A stretch of 64,000 nt of DNA from a virus. Where the stretch lies: positions 35,076 through 99,075 of the IMG/VR virus record IMGVR_UViG_3300027908_000002; one strand, 5' to 3'. Position 1 is the stretch's first letter, and each line of letters starts with the position of its first letter. Made by a program: the position numbers and the translations under genes. The notes under the pieces were generated by a model. That model was not told the origin of the DNA. It did not search any database and worked only from the letters and a program-made list of their open reading frames with translations. Positions 1 through 8,440 of this stretch are shown here, piece by piece.

Positions 1-116
1 AATCCCGATCCAACGACTACCGTCTGGAGGGTACTGGTAAGCTGAACAGGGGTTCCTGGGGTGGTTACAGTAACCGCGCCAATGGGTTGTGGATTAAGTT
101 GTGGCAAGTAGGCCAT
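1..116 (-). CDS. Virion-associated protein of unknown function, N-terminal part
   Basis: An open frame starts at an ATG at 116 and runs off the left edge, so only 38 residues are visible. They begin MAYLPQLNPQPIG and are rich in Thr, Val and Pro, which fits a structural or fibre-associated phage protein, but I do not recognise a family. No Shine-Dalgarno is present. Instead TACACT (123-128) lies exactly 6 nt upstream of the ATG, and a palindrome (138-155) lies 9 bp before that, so the mRNA is probably leaderless and regulated at the palindrome. It follows the beta-helix gene on the same strand after a 41-nt gap. Confidence 0.6.
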   Translation of the reverse strand, partial: MAYLPQLNPQPIGAVTVTTPGTPVQLTSTLQTVVVGSG

Positions 117-137
117 GCCACAAGTGTACTAAAATTC

Positions 138-155
138 ACATCTCTATAGAGAGCC
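138..155. promoter_or_regulatory. Dispersed palindrome copy 1 with promoter (minus strand)
   Basis: ACATCTCTATAGAGAGCC holds a perfect 12-bp core (141-152) of the dispersed palindrome. On the minus strand it is followed by 9 bp and then TACACT (128-123), which is 6 nt from the ATG at 116. This is the same arrangement as at 27361 and 43196. Confidence 0.6.
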
Positions 156-157
156 CG

Positions 158-2656
158 TCATTTGGCTCCTATATTTGGCGGATTTGCCGTACTTACGCCA
201 GAGATATAGAGTCCCGCTCCTATAGCCGGGGAGCCTGCCTGGAGTGTAAAGATACCGCCGCTTGGGTTAGTAAACATCGGGTCTGACTGGAGCGAATTAG
301 AGCAACCTGTAGTACCGCAGTTTCCAGCAGCAGTTTCCCATGATGAGTAGGTGGCAAAATACGTCCCGGTTCCCCACTGTATAAAGTTCGCTGCGGCGAC
401 TCCGAATCCATTATAGGTATAGACATTACCGCTTCCATCCGTCCCGTCATTCTGGCCACCCTGCTGTGCAAGCAGTTCATTCGGGAAGCCTCCCAGACTC
501 AGGCCGTTGTTGATCGACAGGTTGTTCTGAAATGTGTTGTTGATGGAAGTACCAGCAACCCCCGCAAGTGCTCCTTCATTTCTGATTCCATAGGAAGTGT
601 TCCCGTACACGGTGTTATTCGCTACTAAGTTATACCCACTAAGTCTAATACCAGCGTGAACCGAATCAGTTACGTAGATTCCAATAGTGAATCCTGGTGG
701 TGAACTATTATAGACTACGTTTCCGTAAGCCTGAACGTGCTGGTTGTGCTCAAGGTGTATCTGGGCATACTGGTTAAGAAATACCGTATTATTCCGAATA
801 ATGTTGCCGCCCGCCGAATCATCTATTACGTCGTACCATATACCCTGACCGGTGAAATTAGTGAGATTTGGCTGCCACGTACCATCAGAAAGCTGTCCGT
901 TATTATTTACAGTGTTATTCTGTGTAAGTATGTTGTAAATTGTGCTAGTGTTATCTGTCCACACTTCCCAGAATCTTATACCTCCAGAGAACTGCCAATC
1001 GGGATATCCCCCACCTTGGAATAACTGCGATCCGGGGTTAAATGAGATACCCGCATTCTGGGAGTTGTTAGTGACCGTATTATTTTGAACGGTCCAGTTA
1101 TTCGTGCCTTTCATAGCCAACACCCCACTGCCCCCGTTCCAGCTAATTATGTTGTTACTTACATTTACATAACTTGTCACAATGGGGTCTTCAGCCTCCA
1201 CCCCTGCATCTCCATTAAGGGTAATGGTATTGCCGGTTATATTTACTTCTGTGGATGGATTGTTGAAGTCTATTCCCTGAAAGTTAGCGCCTAGAAGAGT
1301 TAATCCAGATATAGTAAGGTAACTCTTACCATTAGTCTCTATCACTTGATTGCGTGCTGGGACCTCGACACCGGGAGATGTGTAAGCCGAACTTGGTATA
1401 GTAGCTGAATTCAGATACAGAGTGTTAGATGACCAGAACCACTGACCCGCATTCAAACCCAGCGCAGATGGACCCTGTACTCCGGCGACCCGGTTAAGCA
1501 GGAGAATATTCGGTTGTACAGACTGTGCAATAGACCAGGTATTACTCGGATTGGATACCGGGTTGCCGCTTACCATAACGGCCCCTTCGTAATTGTATGC
1601 CCAGGCTTCAAGAAGGGTTACCTGAGTTGCGCTGAGAACACCATTTATAACTAAAACATCATTTATAACGCATGAACAAAAATTACCAGTCGGAGTCACG
1701 CCAACATTGAGGATATAAGATTCACTCGCAGGGGATGCCTGAGTCCAGTTTCCGGAAACGGCAGCGGTGTCAGCTACTGCAATACTGTCGGTATTACCGG
1801 AGAAGTTCCACTGTGCGTATGTGAGACGCATAGTGGCCCCCATTGCCACACCAGAATCCACAATAGTCTTATCACTTTGATCTACCCAGTAATCTCCATT
1901 ATTTCGGTTCTCAATTAAGAGAAATTGCGTTCCGGCATTATTTGACAACCCTCCTGGTCCTGTGAAGTTCCTTGCTGTAGCCGCCACTACAAATACCAGA
2001 GTGGTCGATTGGGAAAGATTAAACAAGCTCGATAATCCGCTGGTCATCACAGTGGAAGAAGCGTTTGAAAATGTAACGCTCTTTATACCATTGGCAGTTG
2101 GCCGGGCACCACCGGACGCGGTTAAAGCAGGTCCGAAGCCGGTTGAACCGCGTGTATCATTCCATGTTGAAACCAAACCGGAAGATAAATCCGCCCCATG
2201 GTAGAAAGCGGCTACAACAGAATTGCCACCTAATGCGGACACAAGATTAGCCGGGGTGGACACATTGAAGCCTGCACTGGCCCATCCGGAACTAAGCAGG
2301 TTTGCGCCATCAATAACAGGCTGAGCCCCAGTCCCGTAACTGGTGTAGGTGATTGCCCCGCCAGCACTGCCGCTCGCTGGGACCGTAATGCTATCACGCC
2401 ATGTGTCGCCAGCCTTCAATCCGACCGAATTACCAGAAACCAAAGTGACCGCTGCACAGTTACTTGAGCAGTTGACCATACCGGGAGCGTTCTGAAACGG
2501 AGATGCCAGTGTTCCTGCATTCGAGTCAGAGCCGCCGACTGAATCTATATAGTACGTGCAGCATTGATTACCGCCTACGGTCAACGCCTGCTGCATAACC
2601 TGTGCATCGCAGGCCAGGGTGAAAATAAAGATAGTAGTGATTAGTGTTTTGACCAT
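158..2656 (-). CDS. Secreted or virion beta-helix protein, tail-spike-like
   Basis: 832 residues from the ATG at 2656. A start 27 nt upstream is possible, but this one places the signal peptide (MVKTLITTIFIFTLACDAQ) at the N-terminus. The segment YYIDSVGGSDSNAGT (about residue 35) is typical of the entry to right-handed beta-helix (pectate-lyase-like, DUF1565/NosD-like) domains. Residues about 120-320 look like a LamG-type jelly-roll insertion. The remainder is rich in Asn ladders such as NNTVTNNSQN and NNTVFLNQ, typical of parallel beta-helix coils. The likely role is binding or degrading host surface polysaccharide. The start overlaps the end of the upstream gene by 16 nt, so the two are co-transcribed. 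Confidence 0.7.
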   Translation of the reverse strand: MVKTLITTIFIFTLACDAQVMQQALTVGGNQCCTYYIDSVGGSDSNAGTLASPFQNAPGMVNCSSNCAAVTLVSGNSVGLKAGDTWRDSITVPASGSAGGAITYTSYGTGAQPVIDGANLLSSGWASAGFNVSTPANLVSALGGNSVVAAFYHGADLSSGLVSTWNDTRGSTGFGPALTASGGARPTANGIKSVTFSNASSTVMTSGLSSLFNLSQSTTLVFVVAATARNFTGPGGLSNNAGTQFLLIENRNNGDYWVDQSDKTIVDSGVAMGATMRLTYAQWNFSGNTDSIAVADTAAVSGNWTQASPASESYILNVGVTPTGNFCSCVINDVLVINGVLSATQVTLLEAWAYNYEGAVMVSGNPVSNPSNTWSIAQSVQPNILLLNRVAGVQGPSALGLNAGQWFWSSNTLYLNSATIPSSAYTSPGVEVPARNQVIETNGKSYLTISGLTLLGANFQGIDFNNPSTEVNITGNTITLNGDAGVEAEDPIVTSYVNVSNNIISWNGGSGVLAMKGTNNWTVQNNTVTNNSQNAGISFNPGSQLFQGGGYPDWQFSGGIRFWEVWTDNTSTIYNILTQNNTVNNNGQLSDGTWQPNLTNFTGQGIWYDVIDDSAGGNIIRNNTVFLNQYAQIHLEHNQHVQAYGNVVYNSSPPGFTIGIYVTDSVHAGIRLSGYNLVANNTVYGNTSYGIRNEGALAGVAGTSINNTFQNNLSINNGLSLGGFPNELLAQQGGQNDGTDGSGNVYTYNGFGVAAANFIQWGTGTYFATYSSWETAAGNCGTTGCSNSLQSDPMFTNPSGGIFTLQAGSPAIGAGLYISGVSTANPPNIGAK

Positions 2657-3195
2657 ACGCCTGAACTCGGACGAAAAAACCAATGAGTTGAATCGACGCC
2701 TACAACGCAGGCGAAGTCTGCTGCTGCTCCGGAAGACTGGACGTATCCACCGCTTGCTGATAAGGTGCCATCAGTGAAAATAATATATTGACCAGACGCC
2801 GATGTTAATATTTCCAGCGTTCCGGTCGTAGGGGCCGAACCGTTATATGAGTTACCGACGCAATATTGCTTACCGGCTGATGCGGTCGGGAGCGTATAGG
2901 TAATTGCCGTGGCAGAAGTTGCTTCCTGATTATAAGTATATCCGCTATTATAAGCTCCACCCAGCGTTGCGGTCGCTGCTGTGGTGATTGTAACCGGGGC
3001 CTGTCCGTCAACGATTCCGGACGCCAAAAGGCTCACCACTGAAACAGGATTTGCCAGAGACGGATTAGGGTATGTCCCGGAAAGCGCCCCACCCGCCGCG
3101 CCAGTGGGTGTTGCTGTTCCATTGTTCCCGTTGTTTACTACTATCTGCGCCGCTGCTAAAGATAAAAAAATCAGGAGAATGGGAAACATCCGCAT
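2641..3195 (-). CDS. Fibre-associated protein with signal peptide
   Basis: 184 residues starting MRMFPILLIFLSLAAAQ, a clear Sec signal peptide with an AAAQ cleavage site. A longer in-frame start exists but would bury the signal, so 3195 is preferred. The motif GGALSGTYPNPSLA is a hallmark of phage tail-fibre proteins. The C-terminal half (TYTLPTASAGKQYCVG to the end) resembles the beta-sandwich domain of the two capsid-decoration-like proteins at 19046 and 19552. TATACT lies 9 nt upstream of the ATG and no ribosome binding site is visible, so translation may be leaderless or nearly so. Confidence 0.65.
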   Translation of the reverse strand: MRMFPILLIFLSLAAAQIVVNNGNNGTATPTGAAGGALSGTYPNPSLANPVSVVSLLASGIVDGQAPVTITTAATATLGGAYNSGYTYNQEATSATAITYTLPTASAGKQYCVGNSYNGSAPTTGTLEILTSASGQYIIFTDGTLSASGGYVQSSGAAADFACVVGVDSTHWFFRPSSGVWSKH

Positions 3196-3232
3196 ATACA
3201 ATAAAGTATAGCAGCGTAAAATCGGAGAAAAA

Positions 3233-4015
3233 TCACTCCCGCCATTGTGCCGGGCGGCTGTTGGACCATTGTTTGGCGTCATCGCGGGCGCGCATGGCTT
3301 CGTCTCCGGAGAGCCCGTCGTTCGGGTCACCCTGGAGCCGCTGGCGATCCTGGTTCAGCATGCGCTGCATATCCTGGGACGTTGGCATGGGCGACGGCGG
3401 CGGCGCTTTAGGAACAATTACCCGCTTCTCTTTGCTATAGCACGCCCCGGCCTGCTGGATAATATCCGACACGATGGCGTCTTTATCAAAGTCTTTCTGC
3501 GAGGTCATGAGCACAAAGCGCGGACCCATGGAGTCCCCTGGAATTGTATAGGAAACGTTGACGAATTTAATACCAGGTCCGCCGACACCGAGGACCAGTT
3601 CCAGTGGCTCCGGAAACCCCGGCAACTGAACTTTGATGGAAGACGGGAGGGCTTTCTTGATGGCGGTTTCGAGGCGTGTGCAGCCGTCGCCTTTACCGGG
3701 CTTAGATTCCCAGTAGTCCACATCTCCGGATTCTTCGGATTCCCCGGCATCGGCCACGGGAGGCGCGGCGGATACCAGAACCGGGCCGGGTTTATTCACG
3801 GGCATAGGCAGTACCGGAGCGGGTGCCTGGGAACGGGCAGCGTTGGCCTGATAATAATAATCGGCGATGTTTTGGGCGGGCGCAGTTGTTTCCCCGGCAA
3901 TCATGGCGGCGATTTTCATAGACCGCTGAAGTTCCAGATAGATTTCATCCGGCGAGCGCCCTTGGGTTTCCGCCAGAACCATTTTGATGACGCCCTGGTA
4001 TCGGGTGAGGTCCAT
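3233..4015 (-). CDS. Hypothetical protein with Pro/Ala-rich linker
   Basis: 260 residues. The N-terminus (MDLTRYQGVIKMVLAETQG) is helical. A Pro/Ala-rich linker follows (about 65-90), then a compact domain with beta strands (LPGFPEPLELVLGVGGPG, VNVSYTIPGDSMGPRFVLM), then a charged C-terminal tail rich in Gln, Arg and Asp. I recognise no family. It lies 8 nt downstream of the coiled-coil membrane protein gene on the same strand, probably in one operon. A plus-strand frame antisense to it is judged a shadow. Confidence 0.6.
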   Translation of the reverse strand: MDLTRYQGVIKMVLAETQGRSPDEIYLELQRSMKIAAMIAGETTAPAQNIADYYYQANAARSQAPAPVLPMPVNKPGPVLVSAAPPVADAGESEESGDVDYWESKPGKGDGCTRLETAIKKALPSSIKVQLPGFPEPLELVLGVGGPGIKFVNVSYTIPGDSMGPRFVLMTSQKDFDKDAIVSDIIQQAGACYSKEKRVIVPKAPPPSPMPTSQDMQRMLNQDRQRLQGDPNDGLSGDEAMRARDDAKQWSNSRPAQWRE

Positions 4016-4023
4016 GTCTTCTG

Positions 4024-4533
4024 TTACTCCTCCATCGGTCCCATGCTGATGGCCGACAGCATCATTTTTTTTTCCTCTGCATCTTTTGTTTCCTGTTCGG
4101 CCTGGGCTACCGGCATGCCACGGAGGAGATTGGCAAAGAAATCTGCCGACCGGGCAGCCTGTTCGTCAGAAGCGGGCGGGGTAAAGTTATCTTCCGGATA
4201 CTGCGGGTCTTCTTTTTTGACGATCAACCGGCGAAACTCGGAGATTTCTTCTTTCATGGCCAGTGCCGAAGCCGCAATAGACTCGCAGGCTTTAATGGTT
4301 CCCGCCAGGAGTTTTGTGGTGTCGGAGCCGAGGGCGTTGCTTTCATCGAGAGACTTGGCGAGGGCGCGAATGGCATCCCGCGCGAATTTCAGTTCCGTCT
4401 CGGCGGTTGTCTTGTTGGCTGCTTGTTCGGTGACATGCTTGTACCAGCGGGCTTTGCCTTCGGTGAATATCTTGAATACCGCGAATGCCGACAGCAAAAT
4501 AATCAGCAGGTTCTGGCTTGTTATAGTAAACAT
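4024..4533 (-). CDS. Membrane-anchored coiled-coil protein
   Basis: 169 residues. One N-terminal membrane segment (NLLIILLSAFAVFKIF, about 8-23) is followed by a long charged helix with heptad character (about 30-120) and an acidic tail. This topology resembles inner-membrane spanin or Rz-like proteins, but no endolysin gene is adjacent, so the role is unknown. It is transcribed divergently from the gene at 4578; the 44-bp gap must contain both promoters. Confidence 0.55.
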   Translation of the reverse strand: MFTITSQNLLIILLSAFAVFKIFTEGKARWYKHVTEQAANKTTAETELKFARDAIRALAKSLDESNALGSDTTKLLAGTIKACESIAASALAMKEEISEFRRLIVKKEDPQYPEDNFTPPASDEQAARSADFFANLLRGMPVAQAEQETKDAEEKKMMLSAISMGPMEE

Positions 4534-4565
4534 GTGTGATGATGTGTACGTTTTCGATTCAATGG

Positions 4566-4571
4566 TAGACT
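4566..4571 (+). promoter_or_regulatory. -10 box of leaderless promoter
   Basis: TAGACT lies exactly 6 nt before the ATG at 4578, so transcription is predicted to begin at the start codon. There is no ribosome binding site. Confidence 0.4.
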
Positions 4572-4577
4572 ATTAGA

Positions 4578-4826
4578 ATGAGCGAAGTCAACGAGCCAGT
4601 AAAGCAGAAGCGCACCGGCAAACAAACTTTCCCGGCCTCCCGCAGGCGCGTGATTTTATCCACTCGGGTGCTCCCGGCAACCAGGAAATACCTGGAAGAC
4701 ATGCACTACCGAACGACAGGGCGGGCGCTCGACGTACTAATAAAAGCCATTCAGCGAAGAGAAATCCGAGAAATGATGAATAATCCAGACTCGGATTTCT
4801 CTATCGTGAACTTGTCCGGGCAGTAA
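4578..4826 (+). CDS. Small basic, possibly DNA-binding protein
   Basis: 82 residues with a basic N-terminus (EPVKQKRTGKQTFPASRRR), then a short strand (VILSTRVLP) and two helices (ATRKYLEDMHYRTTG, RALDVLIKAIQRREIREMM). A strand followed by two helices resembles the ribbon-helix-helix fold, but this is inference. It is the first gene of the plus-strand head block, is probably translated from a leaderless message, and is a candidate regulator. Confidence 0.55.
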   Translation: MSEVNEPVKQKRTGKQTFPASRRRVILSTRVLPATRKYLEDMHYRTTGRALDVLIKAIQRREIREMMNNPDSDFSIVNLSGQ

Positions 4827-4829
4827 ACT

Positions 4830-5012
4830 TCACTTAATACGTACTAATTTCAGACGCCCATCAATTCGCTTCAGGGAGATTGCAATCGTACGGTCTTCTC
4901 TCTCTATTGAACGTGTAGTTGTGGTTACAGGCTTCTTTTCTACGAGTGTTGCCGCTAACATTTGCATATAAAGCCATGGTAAGCCAAACGATTGATAAAG
5001 CAAGTGTGCCAT
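4830..5012 (-). CDS. Possible small hypothetical protein
   Basis: 60 residues starting MAHLLYQSFGLPWLYM with a charged beta-rich tail (SIEREDRTIAISLKRIDGRL). The frame fills an otherwise empty 240-bp gap and converges on the gene ending at 4826. It has no ribosome binding site. The segment encoding RSIERED overlaps a degenerate half of the dispersed palindrome near 4896. It may be real, or the gap may be non-coding. Confidence 0.3.
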   Translation of the reverse strand: MAHLLYQSFGLPWLYMQMLAATLVEKKPVTTTTRSIEREDRTIAISLKRIDGRLKLVRIK

Positions 5013-5068
5013 AGTATTAAGTGATGAATGTAGGTGTTTAATCGAACAAAGTCTTTTGATGAGGGGCG

Positions 5069-5308
5069 ATGTCAACCAGCGAAGCGGAGTTTCTGAGGGC
5101 GCACTTAGCAGCACACGAAACGCTGGACGAAGCCAGGAACACGGCAGTGACAGGGCGACTGACGGCATTGGAAGTGGCACAGGCAGACCTCAAGGGCTAT
5201 ATCCGAGGACGGAGCGCTGTGCTGGCTGTTATTTTGGCGCTGTCCATCCCGATCCTGACGGAAATTGCGCGTGTCATGTTCGAGCACATCAATATCACCT
5301 CACCGTAA
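5069..5308 (+). CDS. Small membrane protein, holin- or XhlA-like
   Basis: 79 residues. An amphipathic helical N-terminus (AEFLRAHLAAHETLDEARN, about 6-50) is followed by one strong membrane segment (SAVLAVILALSIPILTEIA, about 48-66). The start at 5069 has a GAGGGG ribosome binding site. The helix-then-membrane-anchor layout resembles hemolysin XhlA and some phage holin-associated proteins. It precedes the terminase genes. Confidence 0.5.
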   Translation: MSTSEAEFLRAHLAAHETLDEARNTAVTGRLTALEVAQADLKGYIRGRSAVLAVILALSIPILTEIARVMFEHINITSP

Positions 5309-5402
5309 AAATCGACCGCCTGGTAATTTTCCTGAACAACCTCAGTCGCAGGCTTCTTTGGGGCTAAGTGGCGTATTTATATATACGTGTTAAAGTTTAC
5401 AT

Positions 5403-5822
5403 ATGCCTCGCAAGTTCCGGCTGACGAAAGAGCAACTAGCCAAAGAGCCGGAGATGCAGCTTCGGGAAAACTCGCGGGATGTCCTGAAGAAATTCTGGGT
5501 AGGCGTCGGCAAAGCACTGGAAAACCAGGAGCGCTGGGCATTTGAACTTGTCTCCCGGACATACTCGTACGACAAAGGCCCCGGTGGCGTGACGATTTAC
5601 AACCAGCACTTGCAGGTAGGCGGTGGTGCGGCCCCGGCGCAAACAGAGCGCGTGCGTAGTTTCGATCAAATCATTGCCAAACTGGAAGACCGCGACAAAT
5701 TGGGAGCACAGCGGTTACTGGAAGCGCCGATTGAAAACTCGGAACCGGATGAAGAAGACGACGAAGATTCCGAAGACGACGACGAAATTCAGGACGCGGA
5801 AGTAGTGGAAAGTGTATCCTGA
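5403..5822 (+). CDS. Putative terminase small subunit
   Basis: 139 residues: a basic helical N-terminal half (MPRKFRLTKEQLAKEPEMQ, KKFWVGVGKALENQERWAF) and a strongly acidic tail (EPDEEDDEDSEDDDE, about 115-130). Its position immediately upstream of, and overlapping, the large terminase suggests the DNA-recognising small subunit; sequence alone does not prove this. TAAAGT lies 6 nt upstream of the ATG with no ribosome binding site, so the message may be leaderless. Confidence 0.5.
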   Translation: MPRKFRLTKEQLAKEPEMQLRENSRDVLKKFWVGVGKALENQERWAFELVSRTYSYDKGPGGVTIYNQHLQVGGGAAPAQTERVRSFDQIIAKLEDRDKLGAQRLLEAPIENSEPDEEDDEDSEDDDEIQDAEVVESVS

Positions 5823-8130
5823 ATCTCCCATTATTCTCCCGGCACGCGGGCCTTTAATCAAGCCTGCACGGGTTACTTGGGAGCGCGATCTGGAAATGTC
5901 GGAACTTGTCGAGTACTTCGATGAGCCCCGCTTCCATGACAAGAAGATAAAATCCGAAGCCGACCGGTTCCAGCTTCTTACCACCAAAGAAATAAAAGTG
6001 ATTCAGGGAATTGCGGACAAGTGCCGCAAAGATTTCTCTTACGCATCACGGAATTTCTTCTGGATTACTAACAAGAAGCGCGGAGACCAGTTATTCAAGT
6101 TGTGGCCATCGCAGGAGTTAATCTACGAGCACATGCTTCGTTTGCAGTCAAAAGGGCTGCCGATGAAGGTGATAACAATTAAAGCCCGACAATTGGGATG
6201 CTCATCTTTGATCGAGGGTCTTATTGCCTGGAAGACGATGTTCTTCCGCAACGTCAACGCCATTGTGGTTTCATTTGACCCGGACCATGCGGCGTATCTG
6301 TTTGGCATCATGCAGCATATCTATGACTTGATGCCGTGGTGGCTGAGGCCGCAGTGCGCCGCCCGCGAGTACAAAGACGGTCTGATCTTCGAGAACCGGG
6401 ATTATGACAGCCGCCGCATGAACCCAGGGCTTGTGTCTCGCGTGATGGTGCAGGCAGCTAATAAGCGAACCGGTGTCGGACAGGGAGTACGTATCAGCGC
6501 GGCGCACATTTCAGAATTCTGTGACTTCAACCAGGATTATGCCCGTGACGTGATTGAAGAAGATTTAGGTAACGCCCTCGCAGAAGACGACCCCTCAATG
6601 TTTGCGATTCTGGAGTCCACGGCAAAAGGAACCGGTAATTACGCCTATAGGTTATGGAACAAGTGCGTGGAGTTGGGAGAAAGCGCCGAGTGGCATCCCA
6701 TCTTTCTGCCGTGGTTCTTCGAAGCAACCCGCGTGACAGCGCCACCCAAAGGCTGGCGACCGGAAGAACAAGAGCGCGAGATGCGCAATCGTGTGGAAAT
6801 TGAATGGACTTTCTGCCAGTCTTGCGACCGATACCAGGAACGATTCAATAAGACAGAAGATGTCGCGGATACGATATGCCAAAAATGCGGGATAGGAATT
6901 CTCAAGCCATATATTCTTACTGATGACCAGTTGTTCTGGATGCGTCGTAAACGCAAGAACGCCGAGAAAGACTCAGAAAGCAAAAAGAAACTATTGCAGG
7001 AAATGGCAACTACAGCGGTAGAGGCGTTCCAGGTGTCTGGTATACAGGTATTTAGCGATTCCTCTCAGGAGTGGGTCAACTCTACGCTGAGACCGCCAGC
7101 ACTGGAAGGATTCTTTGATAAGTCCGGGAAACTTCACGGCTGCAATCCAAAAGCGAAGAGAATGAATGCGGCGACTGGTGACTACTACGATCCGTGTTAC
7201 CTAGAAGACTGTAACGCCGACCATGAATTCGGCGATGAGCACGGGGAAATGCCCATGCAAATCTGGAAATTGCCGGAGCAGGGGCAGATTTACTGTATTG
7301 GTGCCGACGTGGCCGAAGGACTGGGCGGGGAAGCCGACTACAGCGTCGGGTTTGTTTTAAAAGTAAGCCAGCACGGCGGCATTGACGAAGAAGTTGCCTC
7401 GTTTCGGTCCAATACAACGGACCCAATTGCCTTCGCTCACGTGCTCAACTATCTTGGCCGATGGTACAACGATGCCCTGATGTGCATCGAAGTTAACCGC
7501 TACGATACGACGGCGAGCACGATTCGGTTTAATCTCCAGTACCCAAACCTGTACCGCTGGAAGCATCTGGACTCATTACAGATTCTTTCCAATAAACTGG
7601 GCTGGTATACGCAGTCCAATTCCAAACCGCGCCTCTATCAGACGTGGCATAAGTTAACCAAGCAGCACCTGATTGTCGTTTATTCGCGGAATATCGCCGA
7701 AGAGATGAAGACGTTTATCAAAGACGACTATGACGAACGTGGCGCGGGCAGCGAAAAAGGTTCCAACGACGATCACTTGATGGCGGCCATGATTGCGCTG
7801 TATTGTGCTCACGAGGGCGAATGGGACGACAGTTTGGGGCAGATGAACTTCGCCAGCCGCGAACTTACCATGGAGAGCGCCCCGTGGCATATGTCCTGTG
7901 CAGGTTGCCAGTTGCTTTGGCCAGCGCATAGCAACCGCGATGACCAGAACTGCCCTCGCTGCGGGTCGATGATGATTTCCGGTACGTCAAACCGAAACCA
8001 GGGTTCCACGGGCTACCAGGCGAACCCATTCGAAGACGGGCAAATTGGCAGGCGTGAAGCTCAGGAGTACCACGTTTCAACGGATACCACTGAAGAAGAA
8101 ATGACGGAGCCGGAGTACACGTCTCTATAG
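5812..8130 (+). CDS. terL: Terminase large subunit (ATPase and nuclease)
   Basis: 772 residues from a GTG that overlaps the previous gene by 11 nt; an ATG at 5896 is an alternative. It packages DNA into the procapsid. The Walker A variant is KARQLGCSS (about 124-132) and the Walker B region is ISAAHISEFCDF (about 228-239). The nuclease domain has GADVAEG...ADYSVG (about 495-512) and DDH (about 652). Two CxxC...CxxC zinc-knuckle pairs sit at about 334-360 and 695-722; the second is a C-terminal extension. The stop codon TAG is supplied by palindrome copy 2 (8119-8136). Confidence 0.93.
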   Translation: MYPESPIILPARGPLIKPARVTWERDLEMSELVEYFDEPRFHDKKIKSEADRFQLLTTKEIKVIQGIADKCRKDFSYASRNFFWITNKKRGDQLFKLWPSQELIYEHMLRLQSKGLPMKVITIKARQLGCSSLIEGLIAWKTMFFRNVNAIVVSFDPDHAAYLFGIMQHIYDLMPWWLRPQCAAREYKDGLIFENRDYDSRRMNPGLVSRVMVQAANKRTGVGQGVRISAAHISEFCDFNQDYARDVIEEDLGNALAEDDPSMFAILESTAKGTGNYAYRLWNKCVELGESAEWHPIFLPWFFEATRVTAPPKGWRPEEQEREMRNRVEIEWTFCQSCDRYQERFNKTEDVADTICQKCGIGILKPYILTDDQLFWMRRKRKNAEKDSESKKKLLQEMATTAVEAFQVSGIQVFSDSSQEWVNSTLRPPALEGFFDKSGKLHGCNPKAKRMNAATGDYYDPCYLEDCNADHEFGDEHGEMPMQIWKLPEQGQIYCIGADVAEGLGGEADYSVGFVLKVSQHGGIDEEVASFRSNTTDPIAFAHVLNYLGRWYNDALMCIEVNRYDTTASTIRFNLQYPNLYRWKHLDSLQILSNKLGWYTQSNSKPRLYQTWHKLTKQHLIVVYSRNIAEEMKTFIKDDYDERGAGSEKGSNDDHLMAAMIALYCAHEGEWDDSLGQMNFASRELTMESAPWHMSCAGCQLLWPAHSNRDDQNCPRCGSMMISGTSNRNQGSTGYQANPFEDGQIGRREAQEYHVSTDTTEEEMTEPEYTSL

Positions 8131-8136
8131 ATACGT
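8119..8136. promoter_or_regulatory. Dispersed palindrome copy 2
   Basis: ACGTCTCTATAGATACGT has one mismatch between its arms. It overlaps the 3' end of the terminase gene (its TAG is the stop) and lies 34 bp upstream of the next gene. TATACA follows at 8150-8155. Confidence 0.6.
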
Positions 8137-8170
8137 TAGATAACGGCCATATACATGCTGTACGGATAGT

Positions 8171-8398
8171 ATGTTCCCACAGTCTTTAATCTACTTCGTC
8201 ATCACTCTGATCATTATTGGCGTGCTCTTATGGGCCGCTCAGAAGCTAATTGCTTTGATTCCAATGAACGATACCATTCGCCAGGTGGTACTAGTACTGG
8301 TTACGGTGTTTCTGTTGATTTGGCTGCTTTACGCCATAATGGGCCTGATTGGCGGCGGGTTGTCATTCCCTGTGTATAGTCGCCCACTGGTCCGCTGA
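8171..8398 (+). CDS. Two-helix membrane protein, Thivi_2564-like, possible holin
   Basis: 75 residues with two hydrophobic segments: LIYFVITLIIIGVLLWAA (about 5-23) and VVLVLVTVFLLIWLLYAIM (about 39-57), separated by a short loop containing IPMND. The pattern VITLIIIGVLLW...IPM...VVLVLVTVFLLIWLL closely resembles small bacterial and phage membrane proteins of the Thivi_2564 family. In a phage this topology fits a holin, but an effector role is unproven. Confidence 0.6.
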   Translation: MFPQSLIYFVITLIIIGVLLWAAQKLIALIPMNDTIRQVVLVLVTVFLLIWLLYAIMGLIGGGLSFPVYSRPLVR

Positions 8399-8428
8399 GA
8401 TACCTTACTTCCGTTCACGTTTGTATGT

Positions 8429-8434
8429 TATGTT
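8429..8434 (+). promoter_or_regulatory. -10 box of leaderless promoter
   Basis: TATGTT followed by GGTTGC and the ATG at 8441. The same 6-nt spacer GGTTGC precedes the ATG at 27414. Confidence 0.35.
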
Positions 8435-8440
8435 GGTTGC

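Noticed and set aside
3245-4576. A 443-residue open frame on the plus strand
   Set aside because: It is antisense to two well-supported minus genes, has atypical Phe/Gly/Arg/Ala-rich composition and no ribosome binding site.
4884-4906. Further palindrome copy
   Set aside because: Only part of one arm matches; counted as degenerate, not as a site.
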